Of a DNA stretch of 64,000 bases, positions 44,667-53,689 are shown one piece after another. The notes beneath the pieces are model-generated. The model was not told the origin of the DNA and did not search any database. It was given only the letters and a program-made list of their open reading frames with translations. Numbering within the stretch: position 1 is the first letter of the stretch; the number at the start of each line of letters is the position of its first letter. The stretch lies in the NCBI GenBank assembly GCA_020851565.1, contig JADZCN010000037.1, positions 124,001-188,000 of the forward strand. The letters are read 5' to 3'. Origin of the DNA: Acidobacteriota bacterium. GTDB taxonomy: Bacteria; Acidobacteriota; Vicinamibacteria; Vicinamibacterales; UBA2999. A program made the position numbers and the translations under genes.

Positions 44667-44727
44667 AGCCCCGGCGAAAGGCGCCGGGACTGAAGTCCCG
44701 GCGCTCCGGACCAGCCCGGCGCTCCGG
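44667..44727. repeat. REP palindromes downstream of the transposase remnant
   Basis: A half copy GAGCCCCGGCGAAAG (44667-44681), then the full core GCCGGGACTGAAGTCCCGGC with tail GCTCCGG (to 44709), then another half copy. The full copy is inverted relative to that at 44000-44028. Confidence 0.87.
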
Positions 44728-44732
44728 GCCGC

Positions 44733-45824
44733 TCAGTCGCCGCAGGCCAGGCGCGCCACCCTCTCGCCAATCGCGAGCGACGAGGTCAGCCCCGGCGAGT
44801 CGATGCCCGCCACCTGGATGACGTGCGGGTTCACGGCATCGCGGCGGATGAGGAAGTCCGCGAAGGGCTCGTCCGGCGGGCACAGCTTCGCGCGGATCCC
44901 CGAGCTGCCGGGCTGCAGGTCCGCGAGCGTCACTTCCGGCAGGAGCGCACGCGTCTCCTCGACGAACGCCTCCAGGGGCAGGCGGTCGTCCTCGTAGTCG
45001 TCCTTGCCCGACTGGTAGCGAATCGTGGGACCGAGCAGCACCGTGCCCCACGTGGTCTTGGTGAGGTGCACCCCCAGGCTGTGGCCCGGCGTGTGCGGCA
45101 CGGGGTAGACCATGCCGCGCACCAGGTGCCGGCTGCCCGGCGCCAGCTCCGCGTACTCCCCGCGCGCGGGATAGATGGTGAACGCCTCGCCGCCCAGCAC
45201 CCGGCTCACATCGTCGGCATAGAGACCGGCGGCGTTCACGACCGTCGCGGCGTGGATGGACTCGTGCGGCGTCATCACCTCGACGCGGTCTCCAGCGGTC
45301 CGCGCACCCGTCAGCGGGGCGGCGCGCAGGATGGCCACGCCCGCGGCTTCGGCCAGCCGGGCCAGGACGCGCACGTAGGTCTCGGGCTCGATGCGCCCCG
45401 TGGTGGGCGACCAGAGGGCCGCCACGCCCGACACGTGCGGCTCCCGGGCGCGCAGGAAAGTCCGATCCACCATCTCGACGGGCACGCCGTTGGCCGTGGC
45501 GCGCGCCGCCAGCGCCTCGAGGGCGGGGACCTCGGCGGCCGACGCGGCGACAATCAGCTTGCCGCAGCGATCGTGCGGGATGGCGTGGCGCGCGGCGAAG
45601 TCGATGAGGCGCTCGCGGCCCTCCACGCAGAGCGTCGCCTTGAGCGTCCCGGTAGGGTAGTAGATGCCGGCGTGGATGACGCCGCTGTTCCGCGTGCTGG
45701 TCTCGTGGCCCAGCCGCGGGTGCTGCTCGAGCAGGCACACCGAGGTTCCCCGCCCGGCCATCGCCAGCGCGCTGGCCAGTCCCGTGACGCCGCCACCGAT
45801 GACGGCCACGTCGATTTCGGTCAT
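44733..45824 (-). CDS. lhgO: L-2-hydroxyglutarate oxidase-like FAD-dependent oxidoreductase
   Basis: 363 residues, DAO-fold flavoprotein. VAVIGGGVTGLASALAMA is the FAD dinucleotide loop, followed by the LhgO-type segment ETSTRNSGVIHAGIYYPTGTLKA, CGKLIVAASAAEV, VNAAGLYAD and the C-terminal AGIDSPGLTSSLAIGE. It would oxidise L-2-hydroxyglutarate to 2-oxoglutarate, a metabolite-repair reaction delivering electrons to the membrane or to oxygen. Length is a little shorter than the usual 390-420. It has no obvious link to the polysaccharide genes; a different small 2-hydroxy acid is possible. It starts divergently from the aminotransferase over 126 bases. Confidence 0.85.
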   Translation of the reverse strand: MTEIDVAVIGGGVTGLASALAMAGRGTSVCLLEQHPRLGHETSTRNSGVIHAGIYYPTGTLKATLCVEGRERLIDFAARHAIPHDRCGKLIVAASAAEVPALEALAARATANGVPVEMVDRTFLRAREPHVSGVAALWSPTTGRIEPETYVRVLARLAEAAGVAILRAAPLTGARTAGDRVEVMTPHESIHAATVVNAAGLYADDVSRVLGGEAFTIYPARGEYAELAPGSRHLVRGMVYPVPHTPGHSLGVHLTKTTWGTVLLGPTIRYQSGKDDYEDDRLPLEAFVEETRALLPEVTLADLQPGSSGIRAKLCPPDEPFADFLIRRDAVNPHVIQVAGIDSPGLTSSLAIGERVARLACGD

Positions 45825-45950
45825 GGGCCGCTATTCTGACCGGTTGGAGGCGGCCTCGACAAACCACCGCGGGAGCGGCCCGGCGGCGCCATCAAGGCGG
45901 GCCGTGGCCAAATTGCACCGAAGAGGCAGTCCGAGTACGATGGGAGGTTC

Positions 45951-47072
45951 GTGACGGTTCCTCTCCTCGACCTGCAGGCGCAGTACCAGCCTCTCCGCCA
46001 GCCGCTGCTCGACGCGCTCACCCGCGTCGCGGACAGCCAGCGCTTCATCGGCGGCCCCGAAGTCGACGCGTTCGAGCGCGAGGTGGCGGCGGTGGTGGAC
46101 GTCCGGCACGCCATCGGCGTCTCGTCGGGCACCGATGCCCTGCTGGCCGCGTTGATGGCGCTCGACATCGGTCCGGGTGACGAGGTCGTGACGAGCACCT
46201 TCTCGTTCTTCGCGACGGCCGGCTGCATCGCCCGGGTCGGCGCGCGGCCCGTGTTCGTGGACATCGATCCCGACTCGTTCAACATCGACGTCGTGGCGGC
46301 CGCCCGCGCCTGCACCGCGAAGACGAAGGCGCTCCTGCCCGTGCACCTGTTCGGCCAGTCGGCCGACATGAGCGCGGTGCTGGCGCTCGCCGACGAGTTC
46401 CACCTGAAGGTCATCGAGGACGCCGCGCAGGCCATCGGCGCCACGGATCACGGCGGGCACGCGGGCGCCATCGGCCACCTGGGGTGCTTCTCGTTCTTTC
46501 CCAGCAAGAACCTCGGCGGGTTCGGCGACGGCGGCCTCGTCACCACCAACGACGACCGCCTGGCGCACAAGGTGCGCCTGCTGCGCAATCACGGCATGGA
46601 GCCGAAGTACTTCCACAAGCTGGTCGGCGGCAACTTCCGGCTCGACGCCATCCAGGCGGCGGTGCTGAGGGTGAAGCTGCCGCACCTGGCGCGCTGGACG
46701 GAGGGGCGCCGCGCCAATGCGGCGCGCTACCGGCAGATGTTCCACGACGCCGGGCTCACCGGCACCGTGCAGCTTCCGAGCGAGCGCCCGGATCGCTATC
46801 ACATCTACAACCAGTTCGTGGTTCGCGTCCCGGATCGGGATGGGCTGAAAGGGCATCTCGATGCCGCCGGTGTCGGCACGGAGATCTACTACCCCGTGCC
46901 GTTCCACCAGCAGGAATGCTTTGCTGGGCTCGGCTACAGACCCGGCGATTTTCCCCATGCCGAGAAGGCGGCGGCGGAGGTGCTCGCGCTGCCGATCTAC
47001 CCGGAACTGACGGTGGATCAACAGCAGTACGTGGTCGATCAGATCGCCGCCTACTATCGCCCGCGTACCTGA
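45951..47072 (+). CDS. DegT/DnrJ/EryC1/StrS sugar aminotransferase
   Basis: 373 residues with GTG start at 45951. GGGAGG lies four bases upstream, a strong ribosome binding site; TTGCAC (45913) and TACGAT (45936) could be a promoter. [13 protein letters not shown] is the family start, [14 protein letters not shown] binds phosphate, EDAAQAIGA carries the cofactor aspartate, and [14 protein letters not shown] the PLP lysine. It transfers an amino group to a keto nucleotide sugar. Next to the WbpA-like dehydrogenase, WbpE-type action on a 3-keto UDP-GlcNAc uronate is the likely role, but WbpB and WbpD homologues were not seen in the window. Confidence 0.9.
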   Translation: MTVPLLDLQAQYQPLRQPLLDALTRVADSQRFIGGPEVDAFEREVAAVVDVRHAIGVSSGTDALLAALMALDIGPGDEVVTSTFSFFATAGCIARVGARPVFVDIDPDSFNIDVVAAARACTAKTKALLPVHLFGQSADMSAVLALADEFHLKVIEDAAQAIGATDHGGHAGAIGHLGCFSFFPSKNLGGFGDGGLVTTNDDRLAHKVRLLRNHGMEPKYFHKLVGGNFRLDAIQAAVLRVKLPHLARWTEGRRANAARYRQMFHDAGLTGTVQLPSERPDRYHIYNQFVVRVPDRDGLKGHLDAAGVGTEIYYPVPFHQQECFAGLGYRPGDFPHAEKAAAEVLALPIYPELTVDQQQYVVDQIAAYYRPRT

Positions 47073-47093
47073 GAGCCGATAAGCGTCGACAGC

Positions 47094-47148
47094 CCAGGAC
47101 CCCAAGACCTCAAGACCCCAAGACCCAAGACCCAAGACCCAAGACCCT
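47094..47148. repeat. Heptamer micro-repeat CAAGACC before the dehydrogenase gene
   Basis: Units CAAGACC / CCAAGACCT repeat head to tail up to the ATG at 47149. No ribosome binding site is visible in it. A related heptamer (CCAAGTC) occurs at 49561-49663. Confidence 0.8.
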
Positions 47149-48444
47149 ATGGATCTCCAGAAGCGCCTCGAATCGAAACAAGCCGTGGCCGGCATCATCG
47201 GCCTGGGGTACGTGGGCCTGCCGCTGGCCGTGGAACTGGCCCGGAGCGGCGTGAAGACCATCGGCTTCGACGTCGACGTCCGCAAGGTCAGCGAGCTCGC
47301 CGATGGCCGCAGTTACATTCCCGACGTCCCGTCCGAGCACGTGGCGGTGGCGGTGAACACCGGGATGCTGATCCCGACCACCGACCCCGCGTCGCTGGCC
47401 GAGGCCGACGTCATCGACATCTGCGTCCCGACGCCGCTGCGCAAGACCAAGGACCCGGACCTGTCGTACGTCGTCAAGGCCGTCGAGACGACGGCGGCGG
47501 TGTTGAGGAAGGGCCAGCTGGTGATCCTCGAGTCCACCACCTACCCGGGCACGACCGACGAAGTGGTGAAGCCTGCGCTCGAGGCCAAGGGCCTCAAGGC
47601 GGGCCGGGACTTCTACCTGGCGTTCTCGCCCGAGCGCGTGGACCCCGGGAACCCGACCTACCACACGAAGAACATCCCGAAGGTCGTCGGCGGCATGGAC
47701 GAGGCGAGCACCGCCATCGCCAGCGCCTTCTACCGGCAGGTCGTGGACACCGTGGTGCCCGTCAGCTCCACGCGCGCCGCCGAGATGGTGAAGCTGCTGG
47801 AGAACACCTTCCGCGCCGTGAACATCGGGATGGCCAACGAGCTGGCGCTGATGTGCCACCGGATGGGCATCGACGTGTGGGAAGTGATCGACGCCGCCAA
47901 GACCAAGCCGTTCGGCTTCATGCCGTTCTACCCGGGCCCGGGCCTCGGCGGCCACTGCATCCCCATCGATCCGTTCTACCTGTCGTGGAAGGCGAAGCAG
48001 TTCAACTTCGAGGCCCGCTTCATCGAGCTGGCCGGGCAGGTGAACGGCTCGATGCCCGAGCACGTGGTAACGCGCGTGGCCGAGGCGCTCAACGCGCACC
48101 GCAAGCCGCTCAACGGCTCGAAGATCCACGTGCTGGGCGTGGCCTACAAGCGTGACATCGATGACGTGCGCGAGTCGCCCGCGCTGGACGTGATCGAGCT
48201 GCTGGCCCGCCGCGGCGCGTCGGTGACCTACTCGGATCCGTACGTCCCGGAGATCGATCACGGCTCGCACCAGATGAAGGCGGTCCCGCTCGACGCCGCC
48301 ATCGCGAGCGGCGCCGACTGCGCGGTGATCGTCACCGACCACAAAGCGTTCGACTATGCGCGCATCGTGTCGTCGTTCCCGGTGATCGTGGACACGCGCA
48401 ACGCGCTGAAGGGCATGACGAGCGAGAAGATCTTCGGGTTGTAG
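47149..48444 (+). CDS. wbpA: UDP-N-acetylglucosamine 6-dehydrogenase-like (WbpA/WecC family)
   Basis: 431 residues. VAGIIGLGYVGLPLAVELA is the NAD fold, DICVPTPLRKTKDPDLSYV follows, then SPERVDPGN, VKLLENTFRAVNIGMANEL and the catalytic loop FYPGPGLGGHCIPIDPFYL with an intact cysteine. ILGVAYKRD-like text (VLGVAYKRDIDDVRESPAL) marks the UDP-binding half. The SPERVDPG and HCIPIDPFYL forms are those of WbpA-type enzymes that make UDP-GlcNAc uronate, rather than UDP-glucose dehydrogenase. Paired with the aminotransferase upstream it supports an amino-uronic acid in the glycan. It contrasts with the cysteine-less relative at 15545. Confidence 0.9.
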   Translation: MDLQKRLESKQAVAGIIGLGYVGLPLAVELARSGVKTIGFDVDVRKVSELADGRSYIPDVPSEHVAVAVNTGMLIPTTDPASLAEADVIDICVPTPLRKTKDPDLSYVVKAVETTAAVLRKGQLVILESTTYPGTTDEVVKPALEAKGLKAGRDFYLAFSPERVDPGNPTYHTKNIPKVVGGMDEASTAIASAFYRQVVDTVVPVSSTRAAEMVKLLENTFRAVNIGMANELALMCHRMGIDVWEVIDAAKTKPFGFMPFYPGPGLGGHCIPIDPFYLSWKAKQFNFEARFIELAGQVNGSMPEHVVTRVAEALNAHRKPLNGSKIHVLGVAYKRDIDDVRESPALDVIELLARRGASVTYSDPYVPEIDHGSHQMKAVPLDAAIASGADCAVIVTDHKAFDYARIVSSFPVIVDTRNALKGMTSEKIFGL

Positions 48445-48463
48445 CGGGGAGGGCATCCGGAAC

Positions 48464-48660
48464 ACGGGTGCGGGGGTGCACGGGTGCATGGGTGCATGGG
48501 TGCACGGGTGCACGGGTGCATGGTGCACGGGTGCATGGTGCACGGATGCACCGCGTGCGCGAGTGCTCGCGCGCCGCGCCCTGGCACCCTGCACCGTCCG
48601 GGCCGGCACCCTTGTGACACGCACCCTGCACCCTTGCACCCGTGCACCCCTGCACCCTGA
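48464..48660. repeat. Long imperfect inverted repeat built of GGGTGCA / TGCACCC units
   Basis: The left half (about 48464-48550) is tandem GGGTGCAC/GGGTGCAT; the right half (about 48582-48658) has the complement, e.g. TGCACCCTTGCACCCGTGC. Read as RNA it would fold into a long hairpin between the dehydrogenase and HAD genes. No T-run follows, so it is not a textbook terminator. Confidence 0.82.
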
Positions 48661-48668
48661 TCTGACCC

Positions 48669-49433
48669 ATGCCCCCTCCACCCCCCGCCAAGCTCCCCAC
48701 CCGCGCCCTCTTCTGGGACATCGACGGTACCCTCCTCGTCACCGGCCGTGCCGGGATGATTGCGTGGGAGCGCGCGTTCGCCGCTTTCACGGGCGGCCGG
48801 GCGTTTCCCGCCGTCCGCCCCGACGGGCTCACGGACCACCAGATTGCCGCGTGGGTGCTCGGCAACCCCTCGCCGTACGAGACGCCGGGAGAGGATGAGC
48901 AGACGGCGGTGGCCGGCCTCGTCGCGCTCTACGAGGCCGAGCTCGCCGGGGCCCTGCCGCTGCGGCAGGGGCGCGTGCTCGAGAACGTGCGGCCCGTGCT
49001 GGAGTGGGTGAAGGATGCACGCCCGGAGCTGCTGTCCTGGCTGGTGACGGGCAACACCCTGGCCGGGGGCACGGCCAAGCTGCGGCACTACGGCCTCAGT
49101 GAGTTCTTCCGGTCCGGGTCACTCGCGGACCAGGGCCAGGCGCAGGCGTACCCGCTCGCCGGCTCCTTCTCGAGCCGCGTCGAGCCCCGCTCGAACATCG
49201 TGCGGCGCGCGTTGCAGATGGCACAGGCGCGGCTGCCCGGCCTCCGCGCGGGCGAGGCGCTGGTGATTGGCGACACGCCCCATGACATCGAGGGCGCCCA
49301 CGCTATCGGCGTGCCCGTCCTGGCCGTCGCCACCAACACGCACTCGCTCGACGAGCTGGCCGCCCACCATCCCTGGCACGCCGTGGCCGTCCTGCCCGAC
49401 GCCGATGAGTTCCGCAGGCTTGTGGGACGCTGA
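48669..49433 (+). CDS. HAD-superfamily hydrolase
   Basis: 254 residues. FWDIDGTLL is the HAD nucleophile motif, WLVTGNTLAGGTA the second motif, and EALVIGDTPHDIEGAHAIGV the conserved acidic motif IV. The cap region (ERAFAAFTGGRAF) is that of phosphoglycolate-phosphatase-like members. The start has five consecutive prolines, unusual. The substrate is unknown: a general phosphatase, or a sugar phosphate from the adjacent nucleotide-sugar genes. The stop codon is followed directly by a 9-base array. Confidence 0.85.
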   Translation: MPPPPPAKLPTRALFWDIDGTLLVTGRAGMIAWERAFAAFTGGRAFPAVRPDGLTDHQIAAWVLGNPSPYETPGEDEQTAVAGLVALYEAELAGALPLRQGRVLENVRPVLEWVKDARPELLSWLVTGNTLAGGTAKLRHYGLSEFFRSGSLADQGQAQAYPLAGSFSSRVEPRSNIVRRALQMAQARLPGLRAGEALVIGDTPHDIEGAHAIGVPVLAVATNTHSLDELAAHHPWHAVAVLPDADEFRRLVGR

Positions 49434-49436
49434 GGC

Positions 49437-49540
49437 CGCAGATCCCGCAGATCCCGCAGAAGCCGCAGAAGCCGCAGATTACGCAGAGGCCGCAGATTAC
49501 GCAGATCTCAACAGGGCCGCAGATCTCGCAGATTTCACAA
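49437..49540. repeat. Nonamer tandem array CGCAGATCC, 8 exact-length copies and a degenerate tail
   Basis: Starts four bases after the HAD stop. Units CGCAGATCC, CGCAGAAGC and CGCAGATTA follow each other without a gap from 49437 to 49508, then become irregular. The reverse complement (ATCTGCG) fills the spacer on the other side of the ligase gene. Confidence 0.88.
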
Positions 49541-49560
49541 TCGACGGGGGTTTGTAAGAA

Positions 49561-49663
49561 GCCCAAGTCCCAAGTCCCAGGTCCCAAGTCCCAAGTCCCA
49601 AGTCCCAAGTCCCAAGCCCCAGGCCCCAAGCCCCAAGCCCCAAGACCTCAGGACCTCAAGCCC
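49561..49663. repeat. Heptamer tandem array CCAAGTC / CCAAGCC
   Basis: About a dozen 7-base units (CCAAGTC, later CCAAGCC and CAAGACC) run up to the stop codon of the minus-strand ligase-like gene at 49664. The unit family is shared with 47094-47148. Confidence 0.85.
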
Positions 49664-51106
49664 TCAAGACCCCTCCCGTGCCACCTCCGCGACGAGCGTT
49701 GCGAGGGTCACCGCGATGGCTGGGTCCTGGACAGGGTAGCCGAACACCAGGGCGATGCCGACTCCGGCGACCATCACGCGCATCAGCAGCGTGTCGCTCG
49801 ATGACAGCGGGGCGAACAGGGCGCGCAGCGTGAGCGCCGTGAGCCACAGGATCGGCAGCAGGCCCAGGACGCCCTGCTCGGCCAGCGTGTGGCGCCAGAA
49901 GTTCTGGGCGTTGTCGGGAGGAATCGCGCGGCCCGTCAGGCGCTGGTGGTATGCCGTCGAGAGGGCCGTGAACCGCCCGATGCCCACGCCCAGGAACGGG
50001 TGCTCGCGAATGGCCTGGACCGCGGCGAGCCCGTAGCCGTCCCGTCGCCACAACATTTCGTACGCGACGGCGGCCGGCGAGCCTTCCGGCGTGAAGGTCA
50101 CCAGCCGACCGAGCGGCGAGCCCGGCGCGGCCCGCGGCGCGACCAGTGTCACCATCGCGAGGCCGAGTGCGCCGGCGGCCAGGCCCGCAGCCCCGAGCGT
50201 ACGTCGCGAAACCCCGCGGCCGATGCCCCAGCTGACCACCAGGCCCGTGACGCCGATCGCCATGAGGATGATCGTCGTGCGTGCGCCCGAGACCCAGGCA
50301 GCGCCCCAGAGCAGGGCCGCAAGCAGTGCCGCCGCCACCGCCCCCCCGGTGCGGGGGCCGATGATCGTCCACGCCATCGGCGCCCACAGGGCGGTGGCCA
50401 CCCCCATCGGATTGGCGTCTCCCATCAGCCCAACGGCCCGCCGCAGGGCGGCCCACGGCTCGCCGCTCACCCATGACAGGTCGAAGACACGCTGGTAGAC
50501 CGCCGCCGCAGCCGTGATGGCCGCGCCGGCGGCCAGAGCCCCGGTCCATCGTGGCCGGCTCAACGCCGGCTCGCGCCCGCCGTCGCCGTCACCCGGCGCT
50601 GCGAGCATGCGGTCCATCCACAACGCCAGCGCCATCTGCAGCAGCGCCGACGTGACGATGGGGCCGCCGACCTGCGAGGTGGGGAGCGCGTAGTTCACCT
50701 CGCGCGCGAAGACGAACGGCCACGTGACGGCGACGCCCGTGGCCCACCACGCCAGCGGGATGCGCCACCCGTCCCGCGCGTGCCATCCGTTCGCGGACGA
50801 TCCGCCGAGGACCAGCCCGGCGAACGCCGCGAGCCAGAAGGGCATCGACGCGATGGCGGGCCCTGCGACGAGCCGGACCACGCCGTAGGCGACGTACGCG
50901 AGCAGGAGGACGAGCGTCGCGGTGGCGGCAAAGCGCCGGCGCGCGGCGAGGGCGGTGCCGACGAAGATCGACAGGAGGCTCACGAGCAGGCCCGGCTGCG
51001 CTGCCATGGGCCAGAGGCCCGCGCCCACCGCGAGCAGCATCGACCCCATCACCACGGCACGCGTGACGCCGCCCGGGTTCACCAGGCGCGGTCTCATCGG
51101 CCCCAT
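49664..51106 (-). CDS. O-antigen ligase/polymerase-like membrane protein (Wzy_C/WaaL type)
   Basis: 480 residues from ATG 51106 (MGPMRPRL; 51097 is close by). About eleven hydrophobic segments. The large periplasmic loop contains EHPFLGVGIGRFTALSTAYHQRL and PPDNAQNFWRHTLAEQGVLG, the PF04932 pattern where a conserved histidine is needed by ligases and polymerases. It would join undecaprenyl-linked glycan to lipid A core or to another chain, in the inner membrane. An earlier in-frame ATG would add MTQMTSRP-type residues encoded by the repeat array, so I reject it. Both sides are bordered by the CGCAGAT array in opposite orientation. Confidence 0.82.
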   Translation of the reverse strand: MGPMRPRLVNPGGVTRAVVMGSMLLAVGAGLWPMAAQPGLLVSLLSIFVGTALAARRRFAATATLVLLLAYVAYGVVRLVAGPAIASMPFWLAAFAGLVLGGSSANGWHARDGWRIPLAWWATGVAVTWPFVFAREVNYALPTSQVGGPIVTSALLQMALALWMDRMLAAPGDGDGGREPALSRPRWTGALAAGAAITAAAAVYQRVFDLSWVSGEPWAALRRAVGLMGDANPMGVATALWAPMAWTIIGPRTGGAVAAALLAALLWGAAWVSGARTTIILMAIGVTGLVVSWGIGRGVSRRTLGAAGLAAGALGLAMVTLVAPRAAPGSPLGRLVTFTPEGSPAAVAYEMLWRRDGYGLAAVQAIREHPFLGVGIGRFTALSTAYHQRLTGRAIPPDNAQNFWRHTLAEQGVLGLLPILWLTALTLRALFAPLSSSDTLLMRVMVAGVGIALVFGYPVQDPAIAVTLATLVAEVAREGS

Positions 51107-51149
51107 CGGCGAGCGGGTCACACCTGCGGGTCCCAGGCCAGCGTCATCT

Positions 51150-51375
51150 GCGCCTATCTGCGGCCGCGAGCTCATCTGCGTCATCTGCGCCATCTGCGGC
51201 CGAGAGGTCATCTGCGTCATCTGCGCCCATCTGCGGCCGAGCGGCGTTCTGCGTCATCGGCGCCCATCTGCGGCCGAGCGGCGTTCTGCGTCATCGGCGC
51301 CCATCTGCGGCCGAGCGGTGTTCTGCGTCATCTGCGCCCATCTGCGGCCGGGAGGTGATCTGCGCAATCTGCGTC
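51150..51375. repeat. Tandem array of ATCTGCG units with a 37-bp higher-order repeat
   Basis: The 300-base spacer upstream of the ligase-like gene is filled with ATCTGCG/CATCTGCGCC units. In the right half a longer unit of about 37 bases (GCGGCCGAGCGGCGTTCTGC followed by GTCATCGGCGCCCATCT) recurs about four times with few differences. The unit is the reverse complement of the nonamer core at 49437-49540. No gene or promoter was recognised in this spacer. Confidence 0.88.
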
Positions 51376-51406
51376 CCGCCCGATCGGCATCGGTCGGTGT
51401 CCGCGT

Positions 51407-52900
51407 TCAGCGTCTATACGCCACCACCGCGAAATCGAGAGGCGCGTACAGCTGCGTGTTCAGCCGCTCCACGTTGCGGTCGAAGGCGTCGGCCAGGCCG
51501 ATGAGGCCTCGTCCTTCGGCGCCGGTCGTGGCCAGGTCCACCTCGCGCACGCTGGGCGGCGAGGGCAGCAGCTTCTCGCTCTCGGGCAGCGGCGCCTTCA
51601 GCTGAATCTCCGCGTCGAGGAAGCCGGACGCCGTCACCACGAACTTCAGCGTCTCGGGATGGATGGGCCGCACGTGCGTGAGGTCGCGGACGTAGCTCGT
51701 GAAGAACGCCGACCACGACGCGACGTTGATGGTCTCGAGCGCGATGGGCGATCCCGGCTGCAGCACCCGGAACGCTTCGTCGAGAAAGGCCAGCAGGTAG
51801 TCGGGCTCGAGGTGCTCGACCACCTGCGCCGCGATGAGGCCGCCCAGCTCGCCGTCGCCGAGGCCGCGCAGGTAGCCGAGCGCGTCGGCTTCCATCACGT
51901 CCAGGCCCGATGCCACGCACAGCTCGACCATCTCGTGGTTCACATCGATGCCGCGCCCGCGGATGCCGCGCTCGGCCAGCAGCTGCAGGAACTCGCCGCG
52001 CCCGCAGCCCACGTCCAGCACGTCCTGCCGCCCGGCGAAGAGCCGGACGTAGTCCTCCTGCCGCTCGCGGATGAGCGCGCGATCGCCGCGGAACAAATCC
52101 TCGAAGGCGACGTACTTGTGGCTGGACAGCCGGTCGGAGGAGAGGGTTGTCGAGGGTGCGGGCAGGTGCGAGCGGGTGCTGACGGGTGCGGGCGGGTGCG
52201 GGCCGGTGCTGACAGGTGCGGGCGGGCCTGCCGCCAGCTCGCGCTTCAGCGCCTGCACCGTCATCTGCATCGTGGCGAGCGAGGTGCGCAGTCCCTCGTA
52301 CCGCTCCCACCGCTTCAACACGTCGTCGGACACACCGCTCAGGGCGGCGGCCAGGCCGCGGACCGTGTGCGCGAGCTGGTCGTGGGCCTCGGCCACGTCC
52401 TCCGTGATGCGCGTCGCGAGCCCGTGGAACTCGTAGTCCTTCGTGTCCACGTAAGGCGTCAGCTGCTGGAGGAACACGATGAGGCGCGACTCGAAGCGGA
52501 GGACGAGGTCGATGTGCTGGCGGAGCAGATCCAGCGTGGCGCCGAGCACCTCGGGAACGGCGCGCTGCTGGGCGGCGTTGCGGTTGAGGTGATCGACAAG
52601 GGCCGAGTTGAAGGCCTGCTGCTGGTCGAGCGCGGGCCGGACGAGCGACAGCACGACGTTCGCGATGCGCCCGCGCCAGCCGCCCGGCGCCGGTGGCATC
52701 GCGCGGGTGATGTCCCAGCGCTCGTTGAGCGGCGGCAGCTGGGCCTCGTCCGGCAACGGCGGCCGTGCCGGCAGATCCGGCAGCGCCTGGATGGCGGCGT
52801 CGAGCGCGGTGAGCGCCTCGTTGTAGCGGCGATCCGCGTCGTGGCGTGCCTGCTTGAGGCGGGTGAGGTCGGGCTCGGAGACGGTGCGGACGACCTTCAC
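51407..52900 (-). CDS. Helical N-terminal region fused to class I SAM methyltransferase
   Basis: 497 residues. The first 230 or so are mostly helical ([27 protein letters not shown]) and probably coiled coil. A linker follows, about residues 225-255, with a ten-residue repeat [10 protein letters not shown] / [10 protein letters not shown]. The methyltransferase core is about 275-450: [47 protein letters not shown] and SPIALETIN. This form occurs in O-antigen loci as a putative modifying or chain-capping enzyme. The linker is encoded by the same decamer that fills spacers at 18.9 and 21.4 kb. It is co-translated with thiG (ATGA), an odd pairing. Confidence 0.82.
   Translation of the reverse strand: MKVVRTVSEPDLTRLKQARHDADRRYNEALTALDAAIQALPDLPARPPLPDEAQLPPLNERWDITRAMPPAPGGWRGRIANVVLSLVRPALDQQQAFNSALVDHLNRNAAQQRAVPEVLGATLDLLRQHIDLVLRFESRLIVFLQQLTPYVDTKDYEFHGLATRITEDVAEAHDQLAHTVRGLAAALSGVSDDVLKRWERYEGLRTSLATMQMTVQALKRELAAGPPAPVSTGPHPPAPVSTRSHLPAPSTTLSSDRLSSHKYVAFEDLFRGDRALIRERQEDYVRLFAGRQDVLDVGCGRGEFLQLLAERGIRGRGIDVNHEMVELCVASGLDVMEADALGYLRGLGDGELGGLIAAQVVEHLEPDYLLAFLDEAFRVLQPGSPIALETINVASWSAFFTSYVRDLTHVRPIHPETLKFVVTASGFLDAEIQLKAPLPESEKLLPSPPSVREVDLATTGAEGRGLIGLADAFDRNVERLNTQLYAPLDFAVVAYRR
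52151..52220. repeat. Decamer array (GGCAGGTGCG) inside the methyltransferase coding region
   Basis: Seven 10-base units of the same family as at 18881 and 21361. Three units make ten codons, giving the PAPVST repeat of the interdomain linker without breaking the frame. Confidence 0.88.
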
Positions 52901-53670
52901 CGCCCGACGACCCCCTCGAGCGGGCTGCTCGCCGTCGCGTACATCTTCCGCGGGATGCGCCCGGCCAGGTACGCCAATCGCCCCGCCTCGACGGCGAGCT
53001 TCATCCCGCGCGCCATGGCCACCGGATCCTTCGCGCCCGCGATGGCGGTGTTCATCAGCACCCCGTCAGCGCCCAGCTCCATGGCGACGGCGGCGTCCGA
53101 GGCAGTCCCCACGCCGGCGTCCACGATCACCGGCACCTTCGACTGCTCGCGGATGATCCGGATGTTGTTCGGGTTCTGAATGCCGAGCCCCGAGCCGATG
53201 GGCGCGCCGAGCGGCATCACCGCCGCGGCCCCCGCGTCCTCGAGCTTGCGGCACACCACCGGATCATCGTTCGTGTAGGGCAGGACGACGAAGCCGTCCT
53301 TGACGAGGACACGCGTGGCCTCGACCAGCGCCGCGGTGTCGGGGAAGAGCGTCTGCTCGTCGCCGATGACCTCCAGCTTCACCCAGTTCGACATGCCCGC
53401 CTCGCGGCCGAGCCGCGCCGTGCGGATGGCCTCCTCCGCCGTGTAGCACGCGGCGGTGTTGGGCAGCAGGAAGATCTTCGACGTGTCGATGTAGTCGAGC
53501 AGCGACTCGGTCTTGCGCGTGATGTCCACGCGGCGCACCGCCACGGTGACCATTTCGGCGCCCGACGCCTCGTGGGCGTCGCGCATCACCTGGTGCGACG
53601 GGTACTTGCCGGTCCCGACGATGAGGCGGGAGTGAAACGTGCGGCCGGCAATCACGAACGGGTCGGACAT
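52897..53670 (-). CDS. thiG: Thiazole synthase
   Basis: 257 residues, full ThiG length. It builds the thiazole phosphate of thiamine from 1-deoxyxylulose 5-phosphate, dehydroglycine and ThiS-thiocarboxylate. [15 protein letters not shown] is the start motif, TVAVRRVDI follows, [11 protein letters not shown] carries the Schiff-base lysine, and [35 protein letters not shown] and [15 protein letters not shown] form the phosphate end of the barrel. thiS lies 273 bases upstream on the same strand with a repeat array between. Downstream the stop overlaps a methyltransferase gene unrelated to thiamine. Confidence 0.97.
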   Translation of the reverse strand: MSDPFVIAGRTFHSRLIVGTGKYPSHQVMRDAHEASGAEMVTVAVRRVDITRKTESLLDYIDTSKIFLLPNTAACYTAEEAIRTARLGREAGMSNWVKLEVIGDEQTLFPDTAALVEATRVLVKDGFVVLPYTNDDPVVCRKLEDAGAAAVMPLGAPIGSGLGIQNPNNIRIIREQSKVPVIVDAGVGTASDAAVAMELGADGVLMNTAIAGAKDPVAMARGMKLAVEAGRLAYLAGRIPRKMYATASSPLEGVVGR

Positions 53671-53689
53671 GGGGGGATTGTACCTCCCT

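Noticed and set aside
48464..48660. Rho-independent terminator
   Set aside because: A long stem is possible, but there is no run of T after it and the structure is a repeat array.
51150..51375. Possible CRISPR array
   Set aside because: The 37-base units are directly adjacent, with no unique spacers of constant length, and no cas gene is present.
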